DNA from: Bacteroidia bacterium
GTDB lineage: Bacteria > Bacteroidota > Bacteroidia > Bacteroidales > Azobacteroidaceae
DNA: 47,196 bases
NCBI GenBank assembly: GCA_025996815.1
Contig: BNTT01000008.1
Span: forward strand, 1-47,196
Reading direction: 5' to 3'
The notes under the pieces are model-generated. The model saw only the letters and a list, made by a program, of their open reading frames with translations. It ran no database searches and was not told the DNA's origin. This document shows, in pieces, positions 1-6,665 of the stretch (its first letter is position 1; each line of letters begins with the position of its first letter). The position numbers and the translations under genes are program-made.

Positions 1-595
1 CATCAAAAAACGGTCTGAACTCATCACTTGAAGCGTGGTCTATTACTTGTGCATAAGCCCTTCCTACGCTCACAGTGTCAATGATTTCAAGTGCAATAAC
101 AACCAGTCGTTTGTTACTATCGCGGCTTCGTCCTTGCTTTCCTTCTTCATATTGCCCTATCAAAAACTCATCCACATGAACTTCGCCTGTTAATGGGCTT
201 TGTCGGCTACTTGCCATTGCTTGTTGTATTTTCCACTTGAACTCCCAGCAGGTCTTTTGGCGCAACTCAAACTCTTGTGATAGTGCCAAAGAGGACATCC
301 CTTTCTTTTTTGTGCTGATTTTGAATACGATATGGAAAGCTATCAACAAAGAAAACTTGAGCTTATCAAACATGGTTCCTGCCGTTGGGCTTTCATCGTA
401 ATTACATTGTGTACATCGACGAGAGTATGGCTTTTTACCTTTCCCATACTTTATGTGCCCGCATTTCTTGCACTTGTATGGATTATCTGTGTTCCATTTA
501 AGTGCTGATAGATAACGATAGCAATCGTCATCGCTCTGAAAATACCTGTTGAATGTTATTGAATTCACGCCTTCAAATCTATCTCTTGTTTCCAT
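1..595 (-). mobile_element. IS1595-family (ISXO2-like) transposase, 5' part
   Basis: Reading leftward from an ATG at 595, the frame stays open to the window edge (about 198 residues, C-terminus missing). The protein begins METRDRFEGVNSITFNRYF. It has a zinc ribbon (CKKCGH followed by CTQCNY), then the motif DESPTAGTMFDKLKF and a first catalytic Asp context VHVDEFLIGQYEEGKQGR. This order of zinc ribbon and DDE-type catalytic domain is typical of ISXO2-like transposases of the IS1595 family. The remaining catalytic residues lie outside the window. A TACCTTTG -7 box at 600-607 on the same strand sits four bases before the ATG, so the transcript would be nearly leaderless. The inner end of the element is probably between 600 and 660, but no terminal repeat can be assigned with only one end visible. 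Confidence 0.85.
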
Positions 596-599
596 GCTA

Positions 600-607
600 C
601 AAAGGTA
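600..607 (-). promoter_or_regulatory. Bacteroidota -7 box for the transposase
   Basis: TACCTTTG on the minus strand matches the TAnnTTTG -7 consensus of the Bacteroidota primary sigma factor. It ends four bases before the transposase ATG, which leaves almost no 5' leader. Confidence 0.5.
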
Positions 608-666
608 GCAACTTTGTCTAAATTAACAGCGACCTAAACGCCTATACCTAAAAACAAATTTCAATT

Positions 667-2118
667 ATGAACAGACAGTTTTTCTCAATTATTACTCTAA
701 CTGCGATACTTTTTTTTAGTTGCGGTCATGAAGACGGTCCATCCTGGTACGATGGAAATTACGAAGGTAATTATCCGAATACTGAAAAATATGATGATTA
801 CGGAGAAAATCCGTTTATCAACGCGGCAGACGAAGCGGTTTCTACTTTTTCGATTGATGCCGATGGAGGCTCGTATGGTGTTATGAGACGTTTTGTAAAT
901 TTTGGGCAACTTCCACCAACAGCGTCGGTACGGATTGAGGAATATCTCAATTATTTTACATTTGATTACCAGGAGCCGAGCAATGATGAAAATATTGCGT
1001 TAAACTCGGAAGTTGCGACTTGTCCGTGGACACCTGACCATCATCTTCTTAGAGTTGGAATAAAAGGTAAAACGATTCCCGAAAATGAATTGCCAAATTC
1101 AAATTTTGTGCTTTTGATTGATGTTTCGGGTTCGATGGATTCAAACGATAAACTTGATTTGCTGAAAGTAGGTTTTAAACAAATGATTGATGAAATGCGC
1201 CCAACCGACCGCGTTGCCATTGTAACTTATGCAGGCAAAGTAGAAATTTTGTTAAATTCGACCTTTTGTGATGATAAAAATACAATCAAAAGTGCAATTG
1301 ACAAACTGAAAGCAAGCGGTTCGACAGCGGGCGGTGCGGGTATTCAAACAGCATACGACATTGCCGAACAAAATTTTATTCCCGACGGAAACAATCGTAT
1401 CATTCTCGGAACTGATGGAGATTTTAATGTCGGCATTTCCGGCACGGAAGAATTGGTGAAATTTATTGAGGAAAAACGAGAAAGCGGAGTGTATCTCACT
1501 GTTTTGGGCGTTGGTACAGGCAATTTGAACGATGCCATGATGGAACAAATCGCCAATCACGGCGACGGAAATTACGAATATATCGACAATGCAAAGCAGC
1601 TCAAAAAAGTTTTTGTTTACGAAAAATCGAAATTCTATACTGTTGCAAAGGACAGCAAAGTTCAAATTACATTCAATCCCGAAAAAGTAAAGGCGTATCG
1701 TTTGATTGGTTACGAAAATAGAATGTTGAACAACGAAGATTTTGAAAACGATAAAGTTGATGCAGGCGAAATCGGAGCAGGACAAACAATTACGGCAATT
1801 TATGAACTTGTTTTGAGCGATGCCGCAGTTGCTGTACCTTTCGGGACATTTGATTTCCGTTACATAAAACCTCACGAAACTCAAAGTCGTTTGCTCACCC
1901 ACACAATAGACAATGGGATAACCGAAATTTCACAATCGTCTGAAAATATGCGTTTTGCTTCGGCAGTAACGTGTTTTGGTTTGCAACTGAAACAATCGGA
2001 ATATAAAGGTACGTCTTCAAAGTCAATGGTATTAGATTTGGGCAAGAACGCCATTTCATTTGACCCGCACGGTTTTAGAGCAGAATTTTTGGAGTTAGTT
2101 AAAAATGTGGAGTTCTAA
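667..2118 (+). CDS. vWA-domain lipoprotein, YfbK-like
   Basis: 483 aa. The N-terminus is a lipoprotein signal with lipobox FFSC (Cys about residue 20). Next comes a vWF_A N-terminal type region (residues about 50-100, including FSIDADGGSYGVMRRF and the RIEEYLNYF stretch), then a von Willebrand A domain with MIDAS motif DVSGSMDS near residue 155. The C-terminal region resembles DUF3520 (MRFASAVTCFGLQLKQSEY). This arrangement matches the YfbK group of surface vWA proteins; the function is not established, and metal-dependent protein binding is the usual inference. It is shorter than many homologues but appears complete. It starts about 70 bp from the IS-like element, and no convincing -7 box is visible in that gap, so the IS may supply or have disrupted its promoter. 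It is more AT-rich than the division genes further on. Confidence 0.85.
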   Translation: MNRQFFSIITLTAILFFSCGHEDGPSWYDGNYEGNYPNTEKYDDYGENPFINAADEAVSTFSIDADGGSYGVMRRFVNFGQLPPTASVRIEEYLNYFTFDYQEPSNDENIALNSEVATCPWTPDHHLLRVGIKGKTIPENELPNSNFVLLIDVSGSMDSNDKLDLLKVGFKQMIDEMRPTDRVAIVTYAGKVEILLNSTFCDDKNTIKSAIDKLKASGSTAGGAGIQTAYDIAEQNFIPDGNNRIILGTDGDFNVGISGTEELVKFIEEKRESGVYLTVLGVGTGNLNDAMMEQIANHGDGNYEYIDNAKQLKKVFVYEKSKFYTVAKDSKVQITFNPEKVKAYRLIGYENRMLNNEDFENDKVDAGEIGAGQTITAIYELVLSDAAVAVPFGTFDFRYIKPHETQSRLLTHTIDNGITEISQSSENMRFASAVTCFGLQLKQSEYKGTSSKSMVLDLGKNAISFDPHGFRAEFLELVKNVEF

Positions 2119-2137
2119 AAACAAAAACAGACAGAAG

Positions 2138-2226
2138 AGGTAGAAAGTGAGGTATAGGTGAGGTATAGGTGAGGTATAAATAGGTATAAAATAGGTATAA
2201 AATAGGTATAAAGTGAGGTATAAAAA
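2138..2226. repeat. Tandem array of about 11-bp AGGTA-headed units, copy 1
   Basis: At least eight consecutive units of 10-12 bp, each starting AGGTA (AGGTAGAAAGTG, AGGTATAGGTG twice, AGGTATAAAT, AGGTATAAAAT twice, AGGTATAAAGTG, AGGTATAAAA). The array fills the space between two convergent genes. Its first 28 bases (2138-2165) are identical to 5468-5495. Confidence 0.85.
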
Positions 2227-2228
2227 GT

Positions 2229-3587
2229 CTACATTACTTGCCATTTCCCATTCTTTTTCTCCCCAACTCTCTGAATTAAGCCGTTTTCTCTAAGCATTTT
2301 TACGTTAGTATATATTGCAAAATTGCTTCGATTTAATTTTTTTTCTATTTCAGACATAGTAATGGATGGATTCTCTTGCATCAAACTCAAGATTGATAAT
2401 TGAATTTCTGATAAATCCAATTTTACTTCCTTTTTGGCAGAAATAGGTTTGGTTGGTCGGTAGAATATCACAGTAAACATTCCTTCTGTTTGGAAAACAG
2501 GCTCTTGCAAGCCTGCTTCTTGCATATCTTTTCTCATTCTTGGAATGCCGGAAGCAATGCGCTCTACCAAGTGCATACGAGTAAATAAATTGAAGATAAT
2601 GGGGTTACGGGTCATGCTTTTACGCCCGAAATTTTTGGCTACAACGGAAAGTAGCCCGCCCGGATTGGAAATTTCTACACGGTCGTCAAACATTTCTATC
2701 GTGATAACAGCTCCTTGCTCATAATAATCTCTATGAGCCAATGCGTTGATTATAGCCTCTTTAAATACCGAAAGTGGAATTTCCCAAACGTCTTTTCTTG
2801 GACCCAATCCATCTATTTCGTAAGACACTTGTAACTTGCTTTGCAACCATTCTGATGCTTGCTTATACTGTTGAGGTAATGCGCCACCATAAGTTTTGTC
2901 ATCGATAATATACACTTTGTCTGTGCCTTTGAAAAGGACACATCTGATTACCACCTGGGGAAATGTTTCTTCCGGATGTTTGGCGAAGAAAAGAACGCCT
3001 CCACGCTTTATGATGCCGTTTTCATCATAAATTTGTAAATTTTCGAACACTTGTACATCGGAAATATCTGCACTTAATTTAGACTCCGTTCTAAATTTTT
3101 TCAAATTATCTTCGTCAATGCTTTTTAGAAAATCTATTTTAGGACAGGCTATTGTGTCGAAATAGATGCGGTCGCTTTGTTGGAAAAAATCTCGAATTTC
3201 TTCTACCGTTGTCAATTTTTGGCAGTTTGCTCCTTCACGAGCATAGATAACCCCTGAAAAAATATAGGGTTTACGGTTCCCTGATGGGACTTCTATCACC
3301 CAAATCTCTTTTTCGTCAACGATAATAGGATACATTTCTACCTGTAGTGCAGGGGAGATTTCACTTATTGAGCCTTGTATGGCGGAACGAGTTTTATTGT
3401 TTATTGAAGTCCCTACGATGCGATTGCTATCGTCCACGCCTATAAGTACATAGCCGCCGTCGGCATTGGCAAAGCTGCAAATTTCTTCGGTTATGTCGCG
3501 AACTTTTGAGGGTACGCTACGCTTAAAGTCCACGATGTGTCCCTCGCCGGCTTGAATAAGTGTTTTTAGTTCTTGAACGTTTATCAT
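2229..3587 (-). CDS. AlbA_2 (Schlafen-type) domain regulator with ATPase-like and winged-helix regions
   Basis: 452 aa. An N-terminal AlbA_2/Schlafen-type domain covers residues about 10-120 (HIVDFKRSVP, then EEICSFANADGGYVLIGVDD). The middle region is like the GHKL-type C-terminal domain found after AlbA_2 (EAIINALAHRDYYEQGA, EISNPGGLL). The end is a winged-helix DNA-binding segment (ILSLMQENPSITMSEIEKKLNRS). Such proteins are usually annotated as putative transcriptional regulators and are frequent in accessory regions and near defence genes. It is monocistronic and AT-rich, with a TACTTTTG -7 box at 3607-3614 just upstream. The fold assignment is firm; the biological role is inferred. Confidence 0.85.
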   Translation of the reverse strand: MINVQELKTLIQAGEGHIVDFKRSVPSKVRDITEEICSFANADGGYVLIGVDDSNRIVGTSINNKTRSAIQGSISEISPALQVEMYPIIVDEKEIWVIEVPSGNRKPYIFSGVIYAREGANCQKLTTVEEIRDFFQQSDRIYFDTIACPKIDFLKSIDEDNLKKFRTESKLSADISDVQVFENLQIYDENGIIKRGGVLFFAKHPEETFPQVVIRCVLFKGTDKVYIIDDKTYGGALPQQYKQASEWLQSKLQVSYEIDGLGPRKDVWEIPLSVFKEAIINALAHRDYYEQGAVITIEMFDDRVEISNPGGLLSVVAKNFGRKSMTRNPIIFNLFTRMHLVERIASGIPRMRKDMQEAGLQEPVFQTEGMFTVIFYRPTKPISAKKEVKLDLSEIQLSILSLMQENPSITMSEIEKKLNRSNFAIYTNVKMLRENGLIQRVGEKKNGKWQVM

Positions 3588-3606
3588 GATTGATGTAATT
3601 TTGGTG

Positions 3607-3614
3607 CAAAAGTA
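3607..3614 (-). promoter_or_regulatory. -7 box of the AlbA_2 gene
   Basis: TACTTTTG on the minus strand, a match to TAnnTTTG, located 20 bases upstream of the ATG at 3587. Confidence 0.5.
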
Positions 3615-3702
3615 CTAAATATAATTCATTCAGATTGTCAAATGGTGCAGATTATACATTCATAGCCCAAAACACGACATTCGCCAATAAAAAAGAATTA
3701 AG

Positions 3703-3744
3703 CGAAATTTAAGAATTACACAATAATTTTTAATTTTTTCGTAC
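3703..3744. repeat. Copy of the murC upstream sequence
   Basis: 42 bases that align with 6606-6646 upstream of murC, with one indel and one substitution; both end ...TTTTTTCGTAC. In murC this sequence runs into the -7 box TACCTTTG. Here it is followed by TACTTTTTC, so the -7 box is damaged. Confidence 0.75.
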
Positions 3745-3958
3745 TTTTTCTCTTTCGTCCAATATACACACAAATACACTATATGTATTTGTGTCATTTG
3801 ACTTTACCTAACGGGACAGTTATATATTTCCTCACAATTTCCCGAAGAACCTTCAAATTTAACCCCGAACGGGGTAGTTATAGCGCGGTTGCTGTTTTGT
3901 TTAACATAAATTAAGATGCGTTTGCCCTGCGGAGCATTGCTAATTAAATAATTATTTG
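3745..3958. other. Intergenic region with palindromes
   Basis: No gene is supported here. The region holds a perfect 10-bp inverted repeat with a 7-base loop (ACACAAATAC at 3768-3777, GTATTTGTGT at 3785-3794), which could be an operator or an old terminator. It also has a REP-like palindrome ACCCCGAACGGGGT at 3862-3875. A similar CCCGAACGGG core occurs at 18191-18200. Confidence 0.6.
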
Positions 3959-3966
3959 TAACTTTG
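3959..3966 (+). promoter_or_regulatory. -7 box upstream of the ABC remnant
   Basis: TAACTTTG, 26 bases before the ATG at 3992. The decayed ABC gene retains a recognisable promoter. Confidence 0.5.
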
Positions 3967-3991
3967 CGGCGATATTTCAGAAAATAATAGT

Positions 3992-4243
3992 ATGCTTGAA
4001 TTGAAAAATATACATAAATCATTCGGCGATGTCCGCGTTCTGAATGGAGTGAATCTCTGTTTGGAAAAGGGTCGTGTATATACGCTCAAGGGTGGCAACG
4101 GTTCAGGCAAGACCACCTTAATCAACATTATATCGGGATTTCGGCAATTTTATACGGTATATCCGCAAATTCTTGGGACGCTGTCCCAAAAATTGGGGAC
4201 AATGACAATACAAAATACGCAATTAGTAAAAAGTAATAAATAA
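3992..4243 (+). pseudogene. ABC transporter ATP-binding protein, truncated remnant
   Basis: The first ~50 residues are a clear ABC ATPase N-terminus: MLELKNIHKSFGDVRVLNGV, then Walker A GGNGSGKTT. Similarity stops after the segment LINIISGF (about 4140). The remaining ~33 codons have no ABC character and include a small palindrome, TTGGGAC...GTCCCAA at 4173-4189. The Q-loop, signature, Walker B and H-loop are all absent, and no downstream fragment of them is visible, so the rest was deleted or replaced. It cannot work as a transporter ATPase. Confidence 0.8.
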
Positions 4244-4309
4244 TTAAACAGCAATGATTTATACTGACGTTTATGAAATATCGGCAAAAAGGATAGTTGC
4301 GCATATTAT

Positions 4310-4435
4310 ATGAGTTGGCGGCAAGTTGAAGACGGTGGACAAAAAAGTGAGAATGTTTATATAGCAAGACATACAAAACAGATAGAGTTGAAAAATATAA
4401 ATTTAGCGCACATTTTTAAATTTAATAAAATATGA
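4310..4435 (+). CDS. Small ORF overlapping the DUF6680-like gene
   Basis: A 41-codon frame beginning MSWRQVEDGGQKSENVYIAR. It ends in TGA overlapping the next gene's ATG as ATGA (4432-4435), an arrangement typical of translational coupling. It was found by reading the gap. I recognise no family. It may instead be the 3' remnant of a lost gene or a chance ORF in AT-rich DNA; no strong ribosome-binding site or promoter is evident. Confidence 0.25.
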   Translation: MSWRQVEDGGQKSENVYIARHTKQIELKNINLAHIFKFNKI

Positions 4436-5010
4436 CAGTAGATGAAATTATTACAGTTGTAGCACTCATTCTTGGACCGATATTAGCAGTCCAAGTTGCA
4501 ACATTTTTAGAAAGAAGAAGAAATGTTAAAAATAGACGAGTTGATATTTTTAAAACGCTAATGGCAACGCGAGGTTCTTCTTTGTCTATGGCTCACGTTG
4601 AAGCATTAAATCGAATTGATTTAGAGTTTTCTAACGATAAAAAATATAAAAAAATTGTTGAAGCGTGGAAAGAGTATTTTGATAATTTAGGACAAAGAGT
4701 AGAGACAGATGAGCAATTTATTGTTTGGACAGCAAAAAATGAGGAATTACTTGCGAATTTACTATATGAAATGGGTCAATCATTAGGGTATAAGTTTGAC
4801 AAGGTTCTTATAAAAAGAAACATTTATTCCCCCGTTGGACACGCTAATGTTGAAAAGGAAAACGGAATGATAAGAAGAGGATTGCTTGATTTTCTTAATT
4901 CAGAAGTTACAATTCCGATGACATTAATAAATGATGACGCTACATTACAAAAACAAGCGGAATTTCAAGAATTATTAACCAAGTATTACCAAAAAGAATT
5001 AGAAAAATAA
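4432..5010 (+). CDS. DUF6680-like membrane-anchored protein
   Basis: 192 aa. One N-terminal hydrophobic segment (residues about 5-24, IITVVALILGPILAVQVATF) is followed by a basic stretch (LERRRNVKNRR) and a soluble, mostly helical domain starting VDIFKTLMATRGSSLSMAHVEALN. This matches my memory of the DUF6680 family, whose function is unknown. The protein would sit in the inner membrane with the domain in the cytoplasm. The gene is AT-rich, isolated, and followed at once by an attC-like hairpin (5016-5143), as expected of a cassette-type gene. Confidence 0.6.
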   Translation: MTVDEIITVVALILGPILAVQVATFLERRRNVKNRRVDIFKTLMATRGSSLSMAHVEALNRIDLEFSNDKKYKKIVEAWKEYFDNLGQRVETDEQFIVWTAKNEELLANLLYEMGQSLGYKFDKVLIKRNIYSPVGHANVEKENGMIRRGLLDFLNSEVTIPMTLINDDATLQKQAEFQELLTKYYQKELEK

Positions 5011-5015
5011 CCTGT

Positions 5016-5143
5016 CGCTAACGAGCGGTTTGGCGCACAAGTGGCGGTGTATGCTCGCAAAAACATTTGTGCAACTTTGCAAGTTTATCGCCCGTGCGAA
5101 CAGCAGTGAACCGCCACCTACGCCAAGCCGCCGAACGTTGTAC
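5016..5143 (+). repeat. attC-like imperfect hairpin element
   Basis: Starts six bases after the preceding stop codon and is much more GC-rich than the gene. Outer AACG (5020-5023) pairs with CGTT (5136-5139), GCGG (5025-5028) with CCGC (5128-5131), TTGGCG (5030-5035) with CGCCAA (5121-5126), and GTGGCGGT (5041-5048) with ACCGCCAC (5110-5117). Unpaired bases are unevenly placed on the two arms, and the variable loop is about 60 nt. AAC...GTT ends, two box-like stems, extrahelical bases and ~125 bp length are the hallmarks of integron attC sites. The flanking core bases deviate from the canonical RYYYAAC/GTTRRRY, so the identity is not secure. Confidence 0.45.
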
Positions 5144-5239
5144 TGACGATGAAATCGTTGGCAACTAACAAATGCTACACTCAATACAGAATAAAATTCC
5201 TCAAACTTGTAAATGATTGTGAAGTTTGAAGAATTTTAG

Positions 5240-5247
5240 TATCTTTG
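5240..5247 (+). promoter_or_regulatory. -7 box upstream of the truncated secreted ORF
   Basis: TATCTTTG in a context (GTATCTTTGCAGCGTAA) identical over 17 bases to the promoter of the AAA/DUF4143 gene at 37154-37170. A 15-codon frame starting MKKYWYAK at 5261 lies between this box and the ORF at 5361 and could be a leader peptide or chance. Confidence 0.5.
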
Positions 5248-5360
5248 CAGCGTAAAGAATATGAAAAAATATTGGTATGCAAAAATACTACGCGCGAATT
5301 TCAATTAAATATGTTTATTCCAAAGGAATTTCAAAATCATCTAATTTAAATTACATAAAC

Positions 5361-5480
5361 ATGAAAAAACAACTATTTTTATCAATTGGTCTGGCTTGCG
5401 TATCAGCAACCTACCCGCTGCTCGCCTTTTCGGTCAACTCCATAGGCTCTTCATTCATAGAACAATTAGGTAGAAAGTGA
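5361..5480 (+). pseudogene. Truncated secreted-protein ORF (signal peptide only)
   Basis: 39 codons starting MKKQLFLSIGLACVSATYPL. A good signal peptide is followed by only about 15 residues. The last codons (L-G-R-K-stop) lie inside the AGGTA repeat array that begins at 5468, so the reading frame ends in the repeat. The simplest reading is the 5' stub of an exported-protein gene whose rest was lost when the array formed or recombined. A genuine small secreted peptide is possible but less likely. Confidence 0.4.
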
Positions 5481-5520
5481 GGTATAGGTGAGGTAGAAAA
5501 GAGGTAGAAAATTTTAGGTA
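5468..5520. repeat. AGGTA-headed ~11-bp array, copy 2
   Basis: Units AGGTAGAAAGTG, AGGTATAGGTG, AGGTAGAAAAG and AGGTAGAAAATTTT, then AGGTAT. The first 28 bases are identical to 2138-2165. The two copies are in the same orientation and bracket 3.3 kb of accessory genes. Confidence 0.85.
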
Positions 5521-5526
5521 TCTGCT

Positions 5527-5961
5527 TTAATTCGACAGTTCCGAGAGTATTTTTTCAAACATAGTCATGTATTTGGCGGGCGTTCTTTTGTAAAAACTGT
5601 ATATCAAATTTATAATTTCTTCCTTTTTTAAGCAATCCATGTATTCAATGTTAAGCGTATCCATTACTTCAATCGAAAATGTGTGGATACTCCTTTTGTG
5701 GTACAAAAATGTATTTTTGTTAAATGCAAATCCATTTATGCCAATTGCCTCATGCGCTTCAAAGCAATATGCTGTCACATCACGGTCAATTATGTCGCCC
5801 TGTTTGATTAGCGATTCATCAAAATATGCCTGTGAGGTAGTCATGGCTAATAAACTTACGGTGTTATTGCTTTCCCCGATGACAATAAAAAATTTATCTT
5901 TATCCGCTGAAGGTAATTTAAATTTTCTGACTAAAAGGATAGACCCTACTTCAAATTTCAT
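5527..5961 (-). CDS. Putative toxin (MazF/PemK-like barrel) of a Panacea-type TA pair
   Basis: 144 aa. The N-terminal half (VGSILLVRKFKLP, then DKFFIVIGE, then NTVSLLAMTTSQ) has the spacing of beta-strands seen in MazF/PemK-type SH3-like barrels: a 'G-x-I-x-x-V' strand, a 'K-x-F-x-I-V-I' strand and a 'V-x-x-L-x-M-T-T' strand. The C-terminal ~50 residues look helical. This fold match is by eye and weak. The gene overlaps the upstream SocA/Panacea-type gene by four bases (ATGA, 5958-5961), so translation is probably coupled. Panacea antitoxins are known to pair with many unrelated toxins, so context supports a toxin role. If it is MazF-like it would be an endoribonuclease; that is inference. 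Confidence 0.5.
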   Translation of the reverse strand: MKFEVGSILLVRKFKLPSADKDKFFIVIGESNNTVSLLAMTTSQAYFDESLIKQGDIIDRDVTAYCFEAHEAIGINGFAFNKNTFLYHKRSIHTFSIEVMDTLNIEYMDCLKKEEIINLIYSFYKRTPAKYMTMFEKILSELSN

Positions 5962-6533
5962 ATCAAAGTAGATGCGAGTTCAATGTTTTCTACTGTGCCA
6001 TAATAGACACTTTTCTTAAATCCGTCATTTTCAATCAGGTCCACAAAATTCAATGTTATATCGCTCGTTTTGTTGGATTCAGTAAATTGGATACCATGTC
6101 GGCTTTTAGTCCGTTCCCATAAAGAGCCGGCGGCGTGGGTCATATCAACTAATTGCTTGGCTGTCTTACTCCCATATTTTTCAACGATGCCATTGATAAT
6201 TTCAATATCCAATTCACAAAACTCATCATTGCTAAACTCAGCTATTGGCGTTATTACGACAGTATTATCAGGCAAAATATCGAACCGAACAAATTCGCTT
6301 AGTTTATTGTAGCCCTCCATTTTTGAAAAATAAATATCTTCCGAAACGGGTCCGTATTGCCATACATTGTAAGACAGCCAAGTCATAGGTGCACCTGTCC
6401 TGTTTGTTGATTCTTCATCAATCAGATAGAGCAATTTCAACAGTTTGGTGTGGGACAACGGCTTACAACGCTCTGCAAGCAATATTGCGAGGTTGCCAAT
6501 CAGGTTTTTATTAACTTTCATTCCGATACACAT
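5958..6533 (-). CDS. SocA/Panacea-domain (DUF4065) antitoxin
   Basis: 191 aa from the ATG at 6533; an internal ATG at 6521 (MKVNKNLIGN...) is an equally good start. The motif series NLAILLAERCKPLSHTKLLK, LLYLIDEES and WQYGPVSEDIYF is characteristic of the SocA/GepA-like Panacea domain. This domain acts as an antitoxin or chaperone for diverse toxins; in Caulobacter SocA delivers its toxin SocB to ClpXP. The gene is first in a two-gene unit and overlaps the second by ATGA. A TAACTTTG -7 box (6563-6570) lies 30 bases upstream, and the divergent murC promoter is only about 75 bp away. Confidence 0.8.
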   Translation of the reverse strand: MCIGMKVNKNLIGNLAILLAERCKPLSHTKLLKLLYLIDEESTNRTGAPMTWLSYNVWQYGPVSEDIYFSKMEGYNKLSEFVRFDILPDNTVVITPIAEFSNDEFCELDIEIINGIVEKYGSKTAKQLVDMTHAAGSLWERTKSRHGIQFTESNKTSDITLNFVDLIENDGFKKSVYYGTVENIELASTLI

Positions 6534-6562
6534 ATTTCTGATGTTTTATGTTACAACGGCTG

Positions 6563-6570
6563 CAAAGTTA
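6563..6570 (-). promoter_or_regulatory. -7 box of the Panacea gene pair
   Basis: TAACTTTG on the minus strand, 30 bases upstream of the ATG at 6533. Confidence 0.5.
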
Positions 6571-6605
6571 CGCCTATTTTTTGACATACGCAAAATTGTG
6601 CATTT

Positions 6606-6646
6606 CGAAATTTAGAATCACACAATAATTTTTAATTTTTTCGTAC
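6606..6646. repeat. murC upstream repeat
   Basis: 41 bases that match 3703-3744 apart from one indel and one substitution. The repeat ends inside the murC -7 box. Confidence 0.75.
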
Positions 6647-6651
6647 CTTTG
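6644..6651 (+). promoter_or_regulatory. -7 box of the murC-ftsZ operon
   Basis: TACCTTTG, 15 bases before the murC ATG. It is the only clear promoter seen before ftsZ, so the inserted ATPase/TOPRIM genes and ftsQAZ are probably read from it. Confidence 0.6.
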
Positions 6652-6665
6652 CACCTCAAACAGCG

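Noticed and set aside
3804..4022. 72-codon ORF on the minus strand
   Set aside because: It crosses the ABC remnant promoter and start and has no recognisable features; most likely a chance frame in AT-rich DNA.
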